Shown here: positions 45,589 to 54,650 of the stretch, piece after piece
Layout of the letters: every line of letters begins with the position of its first letter
How positions within the stretch are numbered: the stretch's first letter is position 1
NCBI RefSeq assembly: GCF_014466955.1
Contig: NZ_AP023396.1
Span: 3,534,001-3,598,000 of the forward strand
Direction of reading: 5' to 3'
Origin: Nocardia wallacei
GTDB taxonomy: Bacteria > Actinomycetota > Actinomycetes > Mycobacteriales > Mycobacteriaceae
DNA length: 64,000 nt
Program-made: the position numbers and the translations under genes
The notes under the pieces: generated by a model
The model's database searches: none
Told to the model about the DNA's origin: nothing
What the model saw: the letters and a program-made list of their open reading frames with translations, nothing else

Positions 45589-46722
45589 TCACCGGATCGG
45601 GGCGGACTCCAGCGGAAACGGCGGAGCGCCCACCCCGGCGATACGCAGATTGCCCCACGGATCACGCTCCTGCAGCGTCGCGTCCACCGGAACACCGCCG
45701 GGCAGTGTGAGCCGGACGTGTCCGCGTCCCGGATCGGGGAGATCCGCCGGGTTCGCGGCGGACACCCGGCCGTACCAGTGGTACCGGCCGTCGATCGGAT
45801 CCGGATGGCCGTTCAGGGTCACCGTCACCGGCAGCTCGGCACCGGGCGCGTCCAGTCTGGCCGGACCCGAATACTCGTGTGCCGCTTCCCGTTCCGCGGA
45901 AACCGTCAGATCGAAATGCCTCGGGTCGGGGCGTCGGACCGCCCGCCGATACGACGCGCTCGACCCCGGCCAGGCGACCCGATCGACGCCGTCCGAGTCG
46001 CGGTACGCGCCGGAACCACCACTCGCCGCGGCCGCCGCCCTCGCCCGCAGCCGCCGATTGAACTCGTGTTGGGTGGCCGCCCGCACCTCGATCCGATCGG
46101 CCGCCGCCCGCCGCATCAGCTGCATGCATCGCCGGACATACCCGGCCTGGGCCTCGAGCACGGCACCGGTGCGACGGTGCCCGCCAAGGGAATTCGGCCC
46201 GGCCACGAGAAACAGGTTCGGGAATCCGTGCACCGTCGTGCCGAGGAACGCTTCCGGCCCGGCGCTCCACGCCTCCGCGAGCGTCCGCCCGCCCCGGCCC
46301 GTGATGGGCTGCCGGGCGAACCGCGCCGGATCGTGCAGCGGTCCGACCGCCGACACCAGCAGCCGTGGACGCCACTGCAGCCCGGCGGCGGTGCGGACGT
46401 CCCAGCGGTCGGTGGCCTCGTCGAATTCCAGAGCCGCCACCGCCGACCCCACCCGGATATGCGGGCGCAGACCGTCGCGTTCGACTGTGCGCCGCAGGTC
46501 TTCGCGAACCTCGCCCCGGGCGAACAGCCGCGTCCCGAGCGAGGCCCGGAATCGGGGCGCGATCTCCCGGCCGCAGTGGGAGCAGCGGTCCGCACCCTCG
46601 GCCTCAATGAGGTCGTCGCCGCGCGCCAGCACGACGAAATCCTCGATACCCGCCCGGCGCAACTCCCGCGCGAGGGCTATCCCGCCGAAACCGGCCCCCA
46701 CGATGACGATGTCGGCACTCAC
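45589..46722 (-). CDS. Internally shortened flavin monooxygenase-like protein with C-terminal DUF4873
   Basis: From GTG 46722 the protein has 377 aa, much less than the 600 or so of usual FMO-DUF4873 fusions. The FAD Rossmann motif is intact (ADIVIVGAGFGGIALARELR), and the end has FPNLFLVAGPNS and a DUF4873-like domain (EYSGPARLDAPGAELPVTVT onward). Missing are the GGTWR motif and the whole NADPH Rossmann domain; instead there is a new stretch with CSHCG (about residues 47-51). The frame is open, so it may be a deletion product kept for another use. Its start overlaps the AurF-like stop (GTGA). Confidence 0.8.
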   Translation of the reverse strand: MSADIVIVGAGFGGIALARELRRAGIEDFVVLARGDDLIEAEGADRCSHCGREIAPRFRASLGTRLFARGEVREDLRRTVERDGLRPHIRVGSAVAALEFDEATDRWDVRTAAGLQWRPRLLVSAVGPLHDPARFARQPITGRGGRTLAEAWSAGPEAFLGTTVHGFPNLFLVAGPNSLGGHRRTGAVLEAQAGYVRRCMQLMRRAAADRIEVRAATQHEFNRRLRARAAAAASGGSGAYRDSDGVDRVAWPGSSASYRRAVRRPDPRHFDLTVSAEREAAHEYSGPARLDAPGAELPVTVTLNGHPDPIDGRYHWYGRVSAANPADLPDPGRGHVRLTLPGGVPVDATLQERDPWGNLRIAGVGAPPFPLESAPIR

Positions 46723-47633
46723 AGCAGCCCTTGCCGCCGCCACAACCACTTGCCGGCCGGACCGATTAGCCCCTGCTTGTCCAGGAACGCACCGAGATTC
46801 GCCGCTCCGGTGCCCAGCGCCCGCTTGGCATGCGGATTGGCGCGCGCCACCCGCCGCGCCGCCCGTCCGTCCAGCCCGGCCCGGTCGTACATGTGCCGGT
46901 TGGTCATCAGGTGGACGAACAACGGCGCCGCGATCGCGACACACAACCGCGTATAAGCCGATTCGGCCCGCGACATGGTCGGCGCCCGCCGCGCCAGCGC
47001 GTCGCGCGCGAACCCGATATGGCGCGCCTCCTCCGTGACATGGATGCGCATCACCCGCGACACCAGCGGCTGCAACTGCGGATCGTCGAGGGTGCGCCGC
47101 TGCAGCGCGTCGAAGATCTCCTCACCGACCAGCGCGCCCACCCAGGTCATCGACCCGCGCAGGAACAGCTGCAACGACGAGATGACCAGCCGCGCAGGTG
47201 GTTTCGGCCAGTAGGGCCGCGCCTCGATCCGGTCGATGAGTTTGCCGAACATCATCATGTGCCGGCACTCGTCGCCCATCTCGGTGAGCGTGTAGTGCGA
47301 CTGGCGCGTGGTCGGGTCGCCGTTCATCAATTCCCGCAGCAGCAGCCGGTTGAGCAGGTTCTCGAACCAGATCCCGACCGACAGCACATTCGCGAGCTCC
47401 TGCCGCGACAGCTCCCGGCGCTGCTGCGGCGTCATCGCATCCCACAGCGCCGTGCCGTAGAGCGAGACCACCTCCGGCGGCAGGAACAGTTTCTCCGGGT
47501 CCAGCGGCGCGTCCCAATCCAGATCGACCACCGGGTCGTAGGACTTGCGCACCGAGCCGGTGAGCAGGCGCTGCGCGAAGGACTCCGCGGGGAGCGACGC
47601 GGTACCCCGAGGCGGCACGACGGCATTGTCCAT
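46719..47633 (-). CDS. AurF-type diiron oxygenase
   Basis: The 304-aa protein has the diiron ligand pattern of the AurF N-oxygenase family: ENLLNRLLLREL, EMGDECRHMMMF and HVTEEARHIGFARD, with a GEEIFD segment between. AurF-type enzymes oxidise amines to nitro groups using two irons and O2; others have different substrates. Many actinobacteria pair it with an FMO-DUF4873 gene, as here. It is divergent from the TetR gene, with an inverted-repeat operator in between. Confidence 0.88.
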   Translation of the reverse strand: MDNAVVPPRGTASLPAESFAQRLLTGSVRKSYDPVVDLDWDAPLDPEKLFLPPEVVSLYGTALWDAMTPQQRRELSRQELANVLSVGIWFENLLNRLLLRELMNGDPTTRQSHYTLTEMGDECRHMMMFGKLIDRIEARPYWPKPPARLVISSLQLFLRGSMTWVGALVGEEIFDALQRRTLDDPQLQPLVSRVMRIHVTEEARHIGFARDALARRAPTMSRAESAYTRLCVAIAAPLFVHLMTNRHMYDRAGLDGRAARRVARANPHAKRALGTGAANLGAFLDKQGLIGPAGKWLWRRQGLL

Positions 47634-47660
47634 GACGGCTCTCTCATTCGCTCGATTACT

Positions 47661-47702
47661 GATACATGTTGTAACACTCAGATTAATGAGACAGCTTGTA
47701 TC
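47661..47702. promoter_or_regulatory. TetR operator candidate between AurF-like and TetR genes
   Basis: An imperfect inverted repeat spans this 42-bp site: GATACATG at 47661-47668 and CTTGTATC at 47695-47702, inner CTCA (47677-47680) and TGAG (47687-47690) around GATTAA. It is in an AT-rich gap between divergent genes. The spacing and symmetry fit binding by a TetR dimer pair. Confidence 0.5.
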
Positions 47703-47732
47703 GGTCAATAGTCCGGCGGGTATCGTTGCGGT

Positions 47733-48470
47733 GTGACCAAGACCAGCGGAAAGTCCGGAGCGCGGCAGACCGGAGCCGCCGTCGACGGCCGCAGCACCCG
47801 CTGGAGCGGCCACAAGGAGCAGCGGCGGGCCGACGTCCTGGATGCCGCGGTCGCGGTGATCGAGGAGCACGGCGTCGAGGTGTCGGTGCAGCAGATCGCC
47901 GACCGCCTGCGGCTGCCGCGCCCGGTGGTATACCGGCATTTCGACGGCCGCGCCGACCTGGACGAGCAGATCCGGCGGCGCATCCTGGAGTCGCTGCTGG
48001 CGGAGTTGCTGCCGACGCTGCGCGCGGACGGAACGGTGAGGGACGCCGTGCGCGGCGCGGTGGGTACCTATGTCGGCTGGGTGGCCCGGCATCCGCAGCT
48101 GCACCGATTCCTGTCCGGCGCTGCGCCGCAGGGTGATTCGTCGCAGGCGCTGGCCGGGGCCCGCGATCGGATCGGCGGGCAGCTGTCGGATCTGTTCGCT
48201 GTCACGCTGGCGCGCTTCGGGATCGAGACCGACCGGGCGCGGCCGATGGCGCTGGGCATCATCGGCTTCGTCGACGGCGTTGTCGAGGGCTGGCGCGCGG
48301 ATCCGGCGACCTCGCTGACCTCCGAGCAGGTCGAGGGCATTGTGTCGGCGTCGGTGCTGGCGATCTTCGAGGGCAATGCGCGCGGTCTCGGCGTTCCGCT
48401 GCAGCGCGATACGATGGTCGCGGATCTGCTGGAGCGGGCGGATACGCCGCGCGTGCAGCAGGTTTCGTGA
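47733..48470 (+). CDS. TetR-family transcriptional regulator
   Basis: The 245-aa protein has a helix-turn-helix at about residues 50-80 (VEVSVQQIADRLRLPRPVVY) and a C-terminal ligand domain like those of TetR proteins next to AurF-type genes. GTG 47733 follows the operator region. It probably represses the divergent AurF-FMO pair and itself. Confidence 0.88.
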   Translation: MTKTSGKSGARQTGAAVDGRSTRWSGHKEQRRADVLDAAVAVIEEHGVEVSVQQIADRLRLPRPVVYRHFDGRADLDEQIRRRILESLLAELLPTLRADGTVRDAVRGAVGTYVGWVARHPQLHRFLSGAAPQGDSSQALAGARDRIGGQLSDLFAVTLARFGIETDRARPMALGIIGFVDGVVEGWRADPATSLTSEQVEGIVSASVLAIFEGNARGLGVPLQRDTMVADLLERADTPRVQQVS

Positions 48471-48524
48471 CTCGATCGCCCGGCTCGTGTGGTGCTGGGC
48501 GGTCGGTTTTACTAATCTCCCAGC

Positions 48525-49241
48525 GTGCCCCTGTCACCGACCCTGACCGATCTGCTCGACGACGCCGCGCTGCTGTCGCTGGAGCACCAGATGCATCTGA
48601 CCGACCTGCTCGGGGAGCATTCCTGGCGGTGTGACGTGAGCGGTGGCCGGCTCGAGTTCGTCGGCGCGGGCGCGACGTTCGTGTGCACCGAATTCCATCT
48701 GCTCGGGACCGCCGCGCCCGAGGCGGGGTCCTGGCTGTGGTCGTGGGCGAACCCACGCGGATTTCCGGCGCCGGTCACCGAGGTGGCGGAAGCGGTGCGG
48801 TACTTCGGCGTTCAGCACCGGATCGCCGAATTGGCCACCGCGGAGCTGCCGTTCGCCACGGTGTCCGGGGCGAGTCCCGAGCCGCCGCAGGTGGTCGGGG
48901 TACTGATGGAGGCCGCGAAGATCATCACCGGCCGCTGGAGCGGGTACAGCGCGGTGGTCGGCCACGACGGCGCCCGCGCGGCATTCCTGGTGGAGCACCC
49001 CGAATTCCGGTTGCCCCAGCCCGAACCGGCCCGCCTCGCCGCGATTCTGACCCGGGCCGCGGCCGGGCTGACGCTGTCGGATCAACGCCGCGCGGTGCGC
49101 AGCTACCTGCGCCGCCGCGGCCTCGTCGCCGACCTCGACGCGACGCGCCGCCATCTGACGTTCACCGGTCCGGACATCTTCGGCACCGTCGAGTTCGACG
49201 CGTACGGCCGGATCAGCTCCGTGCACGCGAAATCGACGTAG
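48525..49241 (+). CDS. DUF6882-like protein of unknown function
   Basis: The 238-aa cytosolic protein contains GSWLWSWANPRGFP near residue 66, the best-conserved feature of this small actinobacterial family, and EAAKIITGRWSGYSAVVGHD in the second half. GTG 48525 is the only start ahead of the conserved part. No catalytic motif is visible. Confidence 0.65.
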   Translation: MPLSPTLTDLLDDAALLSLEHQMHLTDLLGEHSWRCDVSGGRLEFVGAGATFVCTEFHLLGTAAPEAGSWLWSWANPRGFPAPVTEVAEAVRYFGVQHRIAELATAELPFATVSGASPEPPQVVGVLMEAAKIITGRWSGYSAVVGHDGARAAFLVEHPEFRLPQPEPARLAAILTRAAAGLTLSDQRRAVRSYLRRRGLVADLDATRRHLTFTGPDIFGTVEFDAYGRISSVHAKST

Positions 49242-49262
49242 CGGGCGGCCCGGTGCGCGCGG

Positions 49263-50009
49263 TCAGCCGTAGACGCGGGCCGGGGTGCGGACCGGATGCC
49301 ATTCGGCCACCCGGAATGTCGGCGTCATCTGGGTTTCGGGGCGGGCGCTGTTCGGTTCGACCTTGCCGCGCACCGAGACCCAGGTGTCGTCCGGCGGCGG
49401 GTCGTCCAGGCCGGTGAGGTGGACGCGCAGCAGCTGGGCGTCGGCGACGCAGCAGGTGATCACCAGCCGCGCCAGGTCGACGCCCGCCCGGCTGCCGTCG
49501 GGACGGGGTGCGCCGTCGTTGTCGGTGCGCACGATGAAGCCGATGACGGTGACCTCGCGGCGGTCGAGTTCACCGCTGGAATCGTAGGAGGCGCGGTCGA
49601 TCAGGTCGTACATGCGGATCGTCGGGGCCACACCGGCGGGCAGCGGGCCGAAGGGGAATTTCCCGTCGTCGGTGCCCGCGGGTGCGCCGACGCTGGCCTG
49701 CGCGGTGCTCCCGGACTGCACCGAACCGGCGCCCAGCGCGGGCGGCACCACGATCAGCAGGGCCGCGATCGGCGCCAGCAGCAGCCATTGCGAACGGCCC
49801 GGGTGATGGTCGGAATCGGCTGCGGCCCAGCCGGTTCTGATATCGCGGCCGATCACCACCAAGGCCAGGAGCGTCAATGCCGCGCCGCTGGCGATCAGAT
49901 ACGGCTGCAGGCCGGGTTTGACGTAGCGCAGATAGGTGTCGTCGAGCGCGATCTTCAGCACGGCGCCGCCGATCAGCAGCAGGACGAAGTTCTGTGTCAC
50001 GCGGTTCAT
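49263..50009 (-). CDS. TIGR03943-family membrane protein (putative permease subunit)
   Basis: The 248-aa protein has three or four N-terminal membrane helices (about 8-110). The soluble C-terminal part contains the conserved RYVKPGLQPYL early and LVITCCVADAQLLRVHL late, the CC-Ala signature of the family. It is always found next to a YraQ-type permease, as here: its ATG overlaps the permease stop (ATGA at 50009-50006). The cargo is unknown, although metal links have been proposed for related pairs. Confidence 0.82.
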   Translation of the reverse strand: MNRVTQNFVLLLIGGAVLKIALDDTYLRYVKPGLQPYLIASGAALTLLALVVIGRDIRTGWAAADSDHHPGRSQWLLLAPIAALLIVVPPALGAGSVQSGSTAQASVGAPAGTDDGKFPFGPLPAGVAPTIRMYDLIDRASYDSSGELDRREVTVIGFIVRTDNDGAPRPDGSRAGVDLARLVITCCVADAQLLRVHLTGLDDPPPDDTWVSVRGKVEPNSARPETQMTPTFRVAEWHPVRTPARVYG

Positions 50010-51403
50010 CGCGCCCCCAGGAAGATCAGCCCGGCCAGGGCGCCGCAGCCGGTCGCCACGGCGAAGGTCACGGGTGCGAAGCGCAGGGCGAACCGGCGGC
50101 CGAAGGTCCCGGCCTGCATCGCGGCCAGTTTCACGTCCACCGCGGGGCCGACGACGAGGAACACCAGCCGGGGCAGCAGCGGCAGGCTGGACATGCTCGC
50201 AGCCACGAAGGCGTCGGCCTCCGAGCAGAGCGCCAGCAGCACCGCCAGCAGCGCGAGCACCAGGATCGACACCAGCATCTGCCCGGCCAGGCTCCGATAC
50301 CAGTCGGCCGGGACCAGCACGTGCAGTGCGGCCGCGGCGGCGGCCCCGACCACCAGAAACGCCGCGGCTTGCAGGAAGTCGTGCCGTGCGGCCTCGGTGA
50401 ACACCTGCCAGCGGGAGCGGCCGGGCGACCAGTGCTCGTGCCCGCGCGGTTGCGCGGTGAACCATTCCGGCCGCCCGAACCGGGCCCAGAGGAAACCCAT
50501 CACCAGCGCGGTGGCCAGGGAACCGGTGAACCGCGCGGCGACCATGCCCGGCTCGCCGGGGAAGGCCACCGCCGTCGCGATCAGCACGACCGGATTGACC
50601 GCGGGCGCCGACAGCAGGAAGGCGAACGCCGCGGCGCTGGGCGCGCCCTGATCCATCAGCCTGCGCGAGACCGGCACGGCGCCGCATTCGCACCCCGGCA
50701 GGGCGACCCCCGCCAGCCCCGCCACGCCGATGGCCGCGGACTCGTTGCGCGGCAGCAGCTTCCGCAGCAGATCGGGGGACACGAAGGCCGCGATACCGCC
50801 GCTGACCACCACGCCGAGTACCAGAAACGGCACGGCTTGCACGAAAATGCCAGTAAATACCGTTGCGCCCGTCCGCAATTCGGCACCGGAGCCGAACCAC
50901 CCCGCGATCGGCCCCGCGAACACCAGCCCGAGCGCCAGCAACCCGGCCAGCACATACGTCGACCACATCCGCGCACCCGGGTGAGACGTGCGCTCCCCGC
51001 CCGCGCCTGCCCCGTGCGCTCCCGCGCCACCGAGAACGCTGCCGTGCCGCCCGGCCGTACCTGGCCCATGTGGTGTCGCGTCGTCGAGTGCGGGGTTGTG
51101 CTGCCCTGTGGTGCCTGGCGCATGTGGTGCCGCGCTGTGCGGCCCGCTCGTGCCTGGCCCATGTGGTGTCGCGTCGGCGAGTACGGCGGCGCGCTGCACG
51201 GCCGTGTCTCCTGGCGCATGTGGTGTCGCGGCGTTGTGCTGCTCGGTTGTGCCCGGCGCATGTGGTGCCGCGCCGCCGAGAACGGGGCTGTGCTCCTCGT
51301 TCGTACTCGATCGATGGGGTGTCGGGTCGGCGAGTACGGTCGCTGGGGTCTGGTCCGCTACTGATTTCGGCTGTTCGTGCGGCATCGATCGCGCCTCTGG
51401 CAT
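50006..51403 (-). CDS. YraQ/UPF0718-type permease with His-rich repeat leader
   Basis: From ATG 51403 the protein has 465 aa (GTG 51409 possible). Residues 1-145 are hydrophilic with repeated PH(A/G)PGT units and about 14 histidines. After that come about ten membrane helices with the family motif LPGCECGAVPVSRRLM near residue 223 and LLALCSEADAFVAASM near 385. The CxC motif is thought to contact the cargo. Histidine-rich leaders are often metal-binding, so a metal-related role is likely but unproven. It is co-translated with the TIGR03943 gene. Confidence 0.82.
   Translation of the reverse strand: MPEARSMPHEQPKSVADQTPATVLADPTPHRSSTNEEHSPVLGGAAPHAPGTTEQHNAATPHAPGDTAVQRAAVLADATPHGPGTSGPHSAAPHAPGTTGQHNPALDDATPHGPGTAGRHGSVLGGAGAHGAGAGGERTSHPGARMWSTYVLAGLLALGLVFAGPIAGWFGSGAELRTGATVFTGIFVQAVPFLVLGVVVSGGIAAFVSPDLLRKLLPRNESAAIGVAGLAGVALPGCECGAVPVSRRLMDQGAPSAAAFAFLLSAPAVNPVVLIATAVAFPGEPGMVAARFTGSLATALVMGFLWARFGRPEWFTAQPRGHEHWSPGRSRWQVFTEAARHDFLQAAAFLVVGAAAAAALHVLVPADWYRSLAGQMLVSILVLALLAVLLALCSEADAFVAASMSSLPLLPRLVFLVVGPAVDVKLAAMQAGTFGRRFALRFAPVTFAVATGCGALAGLIFLGAR
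51005..51319 (-). repeat. His-rich tandem repeats in the permease leader
   Basis: Five units built around PH(A/G)PGT or PHAPGD, spaced by 12-19 residues, encode residues 29-133 of the permease. On the DNA the units show as repeated GGCGCATGTGGTG and GGCCCATGTGGTG. Unit sizes vary, which suggests growth by unequal duplication. Confidence 0.8.
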
Positions 51404-51640
51404 CGACACTTTCAACCCCCGTTTGCTGGTGACGTTCCGACCGATTCCGCGATACTGCCCGGGAGACCCGGCGCGTGTGATCTCACCGGAGCGAGCAAAA
51501 CGCATGATCGCACATCCGGGTGACAAGGAGCTGCCCATGCCTGGCGGTTCGCCGTGTCGGCGGCAGCGGTTCGCCATGCGGCGGCACCATAGGGGAGGAG
51601 GCTCGGGGCCCGCGACCCATGACCTCCCCGAGGCGGACCG

Positions 51641-52849
51641 CTAGGCTGCTCGCCGCCGAGTGATCGCTCGATAGCTGTTGTGCCACAGCCACTCCACCGG
51701 CCCGCGCTCGAACAGGCGCAGCCACAGGTGTGCGAACACCACCATGACTACACACACCGTCAGATAGACCGCCATCGTGAACGGCACCCGATCGCCCGGC
51801 GAGACGCGCGCCGCCATTCCCAGACCCCAGCCGTAGCACAGCGCCGAGGCCACCAGATTCTGAAGGATGTAGCAGCTCAGGGCCATTCGCCCGACCTCGC
51901 TGAAGCGGCGGCCCGTGAATCCGGCGGCGTCGCGGCCGACGTAGAACTGCGCGACCAGGGCCAGAATGCCCAGCGAGACCAGCGGCGCGGTTCCGTAGCG
52001 GGTGAACAGCACCAGATCGCCGTCCCACAGGCCCAGTCCCAGATCCAGCGGTGCGGCGACCCCGAAGCCGAGCACCATGAGCCGCCGCCGCAGCCGTCGC
52101 CCCGCCGGTTCGAACAGCCCGGCCCGGAACAGCCGCGTGCCGAGCAGGAACAGCGCGACCGACATCGGGAACACGAAAACCGCCTCCAGCCGGAACATCC
52201 CGGCGTTCTCCACCCGGAACGACGCCAGCTCCCAGAACGAGCCGTCGGCGTACGGATTAGGGTCGAGCGGCCGGGCCTCGCCCGAATCCTGTTGTGCCGG
52301 TAGCGCCATCGCCGCCGCGATGGCCGTCAGCATCGCGACGTGCACCGTGGCCGCGACGACCAGCCAGCGGCGCTGGGCCCGCTCGCTCGTCGCGAGCAGG
52401 TACGCCACCACCGCCCCGGTGACCGCGTACCCCATCAGCACATCGAACTCGGCGACGAACAGGAAGTTCAGCAGCCCGTCGAGAAACAACAGCGCCGCCC
52501 GCCACGGATAACCGCCGGGCCAGGGCCGCCCGCCCCGCACCGCGGACCGCTGCTGAATGGCCAGCCCGATGCCGAACATGATGGTCAGCAGGCCGAGGAA
52601 CTTGCCCTGCGCCAGCTGCTGCAGCACCCGTTCGGTCCAGCCCCAGCCGCCGGTCGGACCGCCGAGGTCCTGGACATATCCGATGAGACCCGCCGGATCG
52701 GTCAGGATCCAGATGTTGGTACCCAGCGTGCCCAGGATGGCGATCCCGCGCAGCACGTCGAGGGCGGGCAGTCGCGCGGGCCGGGGAGTGGCGGGCGGCG
52801 CGGCGAGATCGGGGCCGGGCGTGTCGCGCCGGGCGAGCGATTCGGTCAT
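51641..52849 (-). CDS. DUF418-family membrane protein
   Basis: From ATG 52849 the protein has 402 aa (ATG 52858 also possible). It has about ten membrane helices. The N-terminal LPALDVLRGIAILGTLGTNI and the C-terminal FSEVGRMALSCYILQN are typical of the DUF418/acyltransferase-3-like family. Its place before dop equals that of a membrane protein gene in mycobacteria (Rv2113), but homology to that gene is only suspected. The longer upstream frame on this strand is a shadow of dop. The function is unknown. Confidence 0.82.
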   Translation of the reverse strand: MTESLARRDTPGPDLAAPPATPRPARLPALDVLRGIAILGTLGTNIWILTDPAGLIGYVQDLGGPTGGWGWTERVLQQLAQGKFLGLLTIMFGIGLAIQQRSAVRGGRPWPGGYPWRAALLFLDGLLNFLFVAEFDVLMGYAVTGAVVAYLLATSERAQRRWLVVAATVHVAMLTAIAAAMALPAQQDSGEARPLDPNPYADGSFWELASFRVENAGMFRLEAVFVFPMSVALFLLGTRLFRAGLFEPAGRRLRRRLMVLGFGVAAPLDLGLGLWDGDLVLFTRYGTAPLVSLGILALVAQFYVGRDAAGFTGRRFSEVGRMALSCYILQNLVASALCYGWGLGMAARVSPGDRVPFTMAVYLTVCVVMVVFAHLWLRLFERGPVEWLWHNSYRAITRRRAA

Positions 52850-52861
52850 GCCGACCATTCT

Positions 52862-52875
52862 CATACGATCGTATG
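52862..52875. promoter_or_regulatory. 14-bp perfect palindrome CATACGATCGTATG
   Basis: This palindrome sits 13 bp upstream of the DUF418 ATG (52849), in the gap to dop. Its position just before a start codon suggests an operator that blocks transcription or early elongation. Confidence 0.4.
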
Positions 52876-52990
52876 GTGCTGGTCGTCCGCCATCCGGAGG
52901 ACATCGGCCTACGACCTGAGACCGACACCCGCGGGCCACGCCCGCACCCGGGATCGCCCCGGCCGCTCGCCGGTCGCCTAGGCTCGGGTC

Positions 52991-54490
52991 ATGCAGCGCA
53001 TCATCGGAATCGAGGTCGAGTACGGCATCTCCACGCCTACCGAGCCGTCGGCCAACCCGATTCTCACGTCCACCCAGGCGGTGCTGGCGTACGCGGCGGC
53101 GGAGGGCGTGCCGCGCGCCAAGCGCACCCGCTGGGACTACGAGGTGGAGTCGCCGCTGCGCGACGCTCGCGGTTTCGATCTGGGCCGGCTCAACGGGCCC
53201 GCCCCCGTGATCGACGCCGACGAGGTCGGCGCGGCGAACATGATTCTCACCAACGGGGCCCGGCTCTACGTCGACCACGCCCACCCGGAGTACTCCGCGC
53301 CCGAGGTGACCGACCCGCTGGACGCGGTGATCTGGGACAAGGCCGGCGAACGCGTGATGGAAGCCGCCGCCCGCTACGCCTCCAGCGTGCCGAACGCGCC
53401 CCGCATGCAGCTGTACAAGAACAATGTCGACGGCAAGGGCGCCTCCTACGGCACCCACGAGAACTATCTGATGAACCGCGACACGCCGTTCAATCAGATC
53501 ATCGTGGGCCTCACGCCGTTCTTCGTGTCCCGGCAGGTGGTGTCGGGGTCCGGGCGCGTCGGGATCGGGCAGTCGGGCGACCAGGCCGGTTTCCAGCTGT
53601 CGCAGCGGTCGGATTACATCGAGGTCGAGGTCGGTCTGGAGACCACGCTCAAGCGCGGCATCATCAACACCCGCGACGAGCCGCACGCCGACGCCGACAA
53701 GTACCGCCGCCTGCACGTGATCATCGGCGACGCGAATCTGGCCGAGTGGTCCACGTATCTGAAGGTCGGCACCACGGCGCTGGTGCTGGACCTGATCGAG
53801 GCGGGGGAGGACCTGTCGGATCTGCAGCTGGCCCGCCCGGTCACCGCGGTGCACACGATCAGCCACGACCCCACCCTGCGCGCCACGGTGGCGCTGGCCG
53901 ACGGCCGCGAGCTGACCGGCCTTGCGCTGCAACGGATCTACCTGGACCGGGCGGAGAAGTTCCACGGCCGCGAGGGCACCGACGACGCGCGCGTCACCGA
54001 CGTCCTGGAGAAGTGGGCGCACGTGCTGGACCTGCTCGAGCGCGATCCGATGGAAACCGCCCACCTGCTGGACTGGACCGCGAAACTGCGCCTGCTCGAG
54101 GGCATGCGCAGCCGCGAGGGCCTGGGCTGGGCCGCGCCGAAACTGCACCTGATGGATCTGCAGTACTCCGACGTGCGGCTGGACAAGGGCCTGTACAACC
54201 GCCTCGTGGCGCGCGGTTCCATGGAGCGGCTGGTGTCCGAGCAGCAGGTGGTCGACGCGATGACCGCCCCGCCGACCGACACGCGCGCCTACTTCCGCGG
54301 CGAATGCCTGCGGCGCTTCGGCGCCGACATCGCCGCCGCCAGCTGGGATTCGGTGATCTTCGACCTGGGCGGCGACTCGCTGGTGCGCATTCCCACCCTC
54401 GAACCCCGCCGCGGCACCAAGTCGCATGTCGGGAAGCTGCTCGACGGTGTCGACACCGCCGCCGAACTGGTCGAACAGCTCACCACCTAG
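52991..54490 (+). CDS. dop: Deamidase/depupylase of Pup
   Basis: The 499-aa protein is of the glutamine-synthetase-like Dop/PafA family. The N-terminus [20 protein letters not shown] has the Mg-binding Glu residues, and the Dop-specific loop lies near residues 40-80. Dop deamidates the C-terminal Gln of Pup to Glu, and removes Pup from substrates. The closing region [20 protein letters not shown] is typical. It is 160 bp upstream of pup on the same strand, and its genomic partner mpa lies about 38 kb upstream. Confidence 0.97.
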   Translation: MQRIIGIEVEYGISTPTEPSANPILTSTQAVLAYAAAEGVPRAKRTRWDYEVESPLRDARGFDLGRLNGPAPVIDADEVGAANMILTNGARLYVDHAHPEYSAPEVTDPLDAVIWDKAGERVMEAAARYASSVPNAPRMQLYKNNVDGKGASYGTHENYLMNRDTPFNQIIVGLTPFFVSRQVVSGSGRVGIGQSGDQAGFQLSQRSDYIEVEVGLETTLKRGIINTRDEPHADADKYRRLHVIIGDANLAEWSTYLKVGTTALVLDLIEAGEDLSDLQLARPVTAVHTISHDPTLRATVALADGRELTGLALQRIYLDRAEKFHGREGTDDARVTDVLEKWAHVLDLLERDPMETAHLLDWTAKLRLLEGMRSREGLGWAAPKLHLMDLQYSDVRLDKGLYNRLVARGSMERLVSEQQVVDAMTAPPTDTRAYFRGECLRRFGADIAAASWDSVIFDLGGDSLVRIPTLEPRRGTKSHVGKLLDGVDTAAELVEQLTT

Positions 54491-54593
54491 CGTGCCCGCG
54501 GTCGGGCGCGCCGGGCCGGAACGCAGGTCGCGGGCGGGCCACATTGCGAGGTAATCCGGCAAGTTGTCCCCGACGCTGGGTAGTGTTGAGGCA

Positions 54594-54620
54594 CGAGCAT
54601 CGGATTTTCTCCGATGCTCG
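54594..54620 (+). promoter_or_regulatory. Hairpin in the dop-pup gap
   Basis: CGAGCATCGGA (54594-54604) pairs perfectly with 54610-54620 around a TTTTC loop, 30 bp before the pup start and just before its ribosome site (AGAGGAGG). It could end dop transcripts partially or stabilise a processed pup message, allowing more Pup than Dop to be made. Confidence 0.5.
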
Positions 54621-54650
54621 CCGATATCAGTACAGAGGAGGTCGGCTGCT

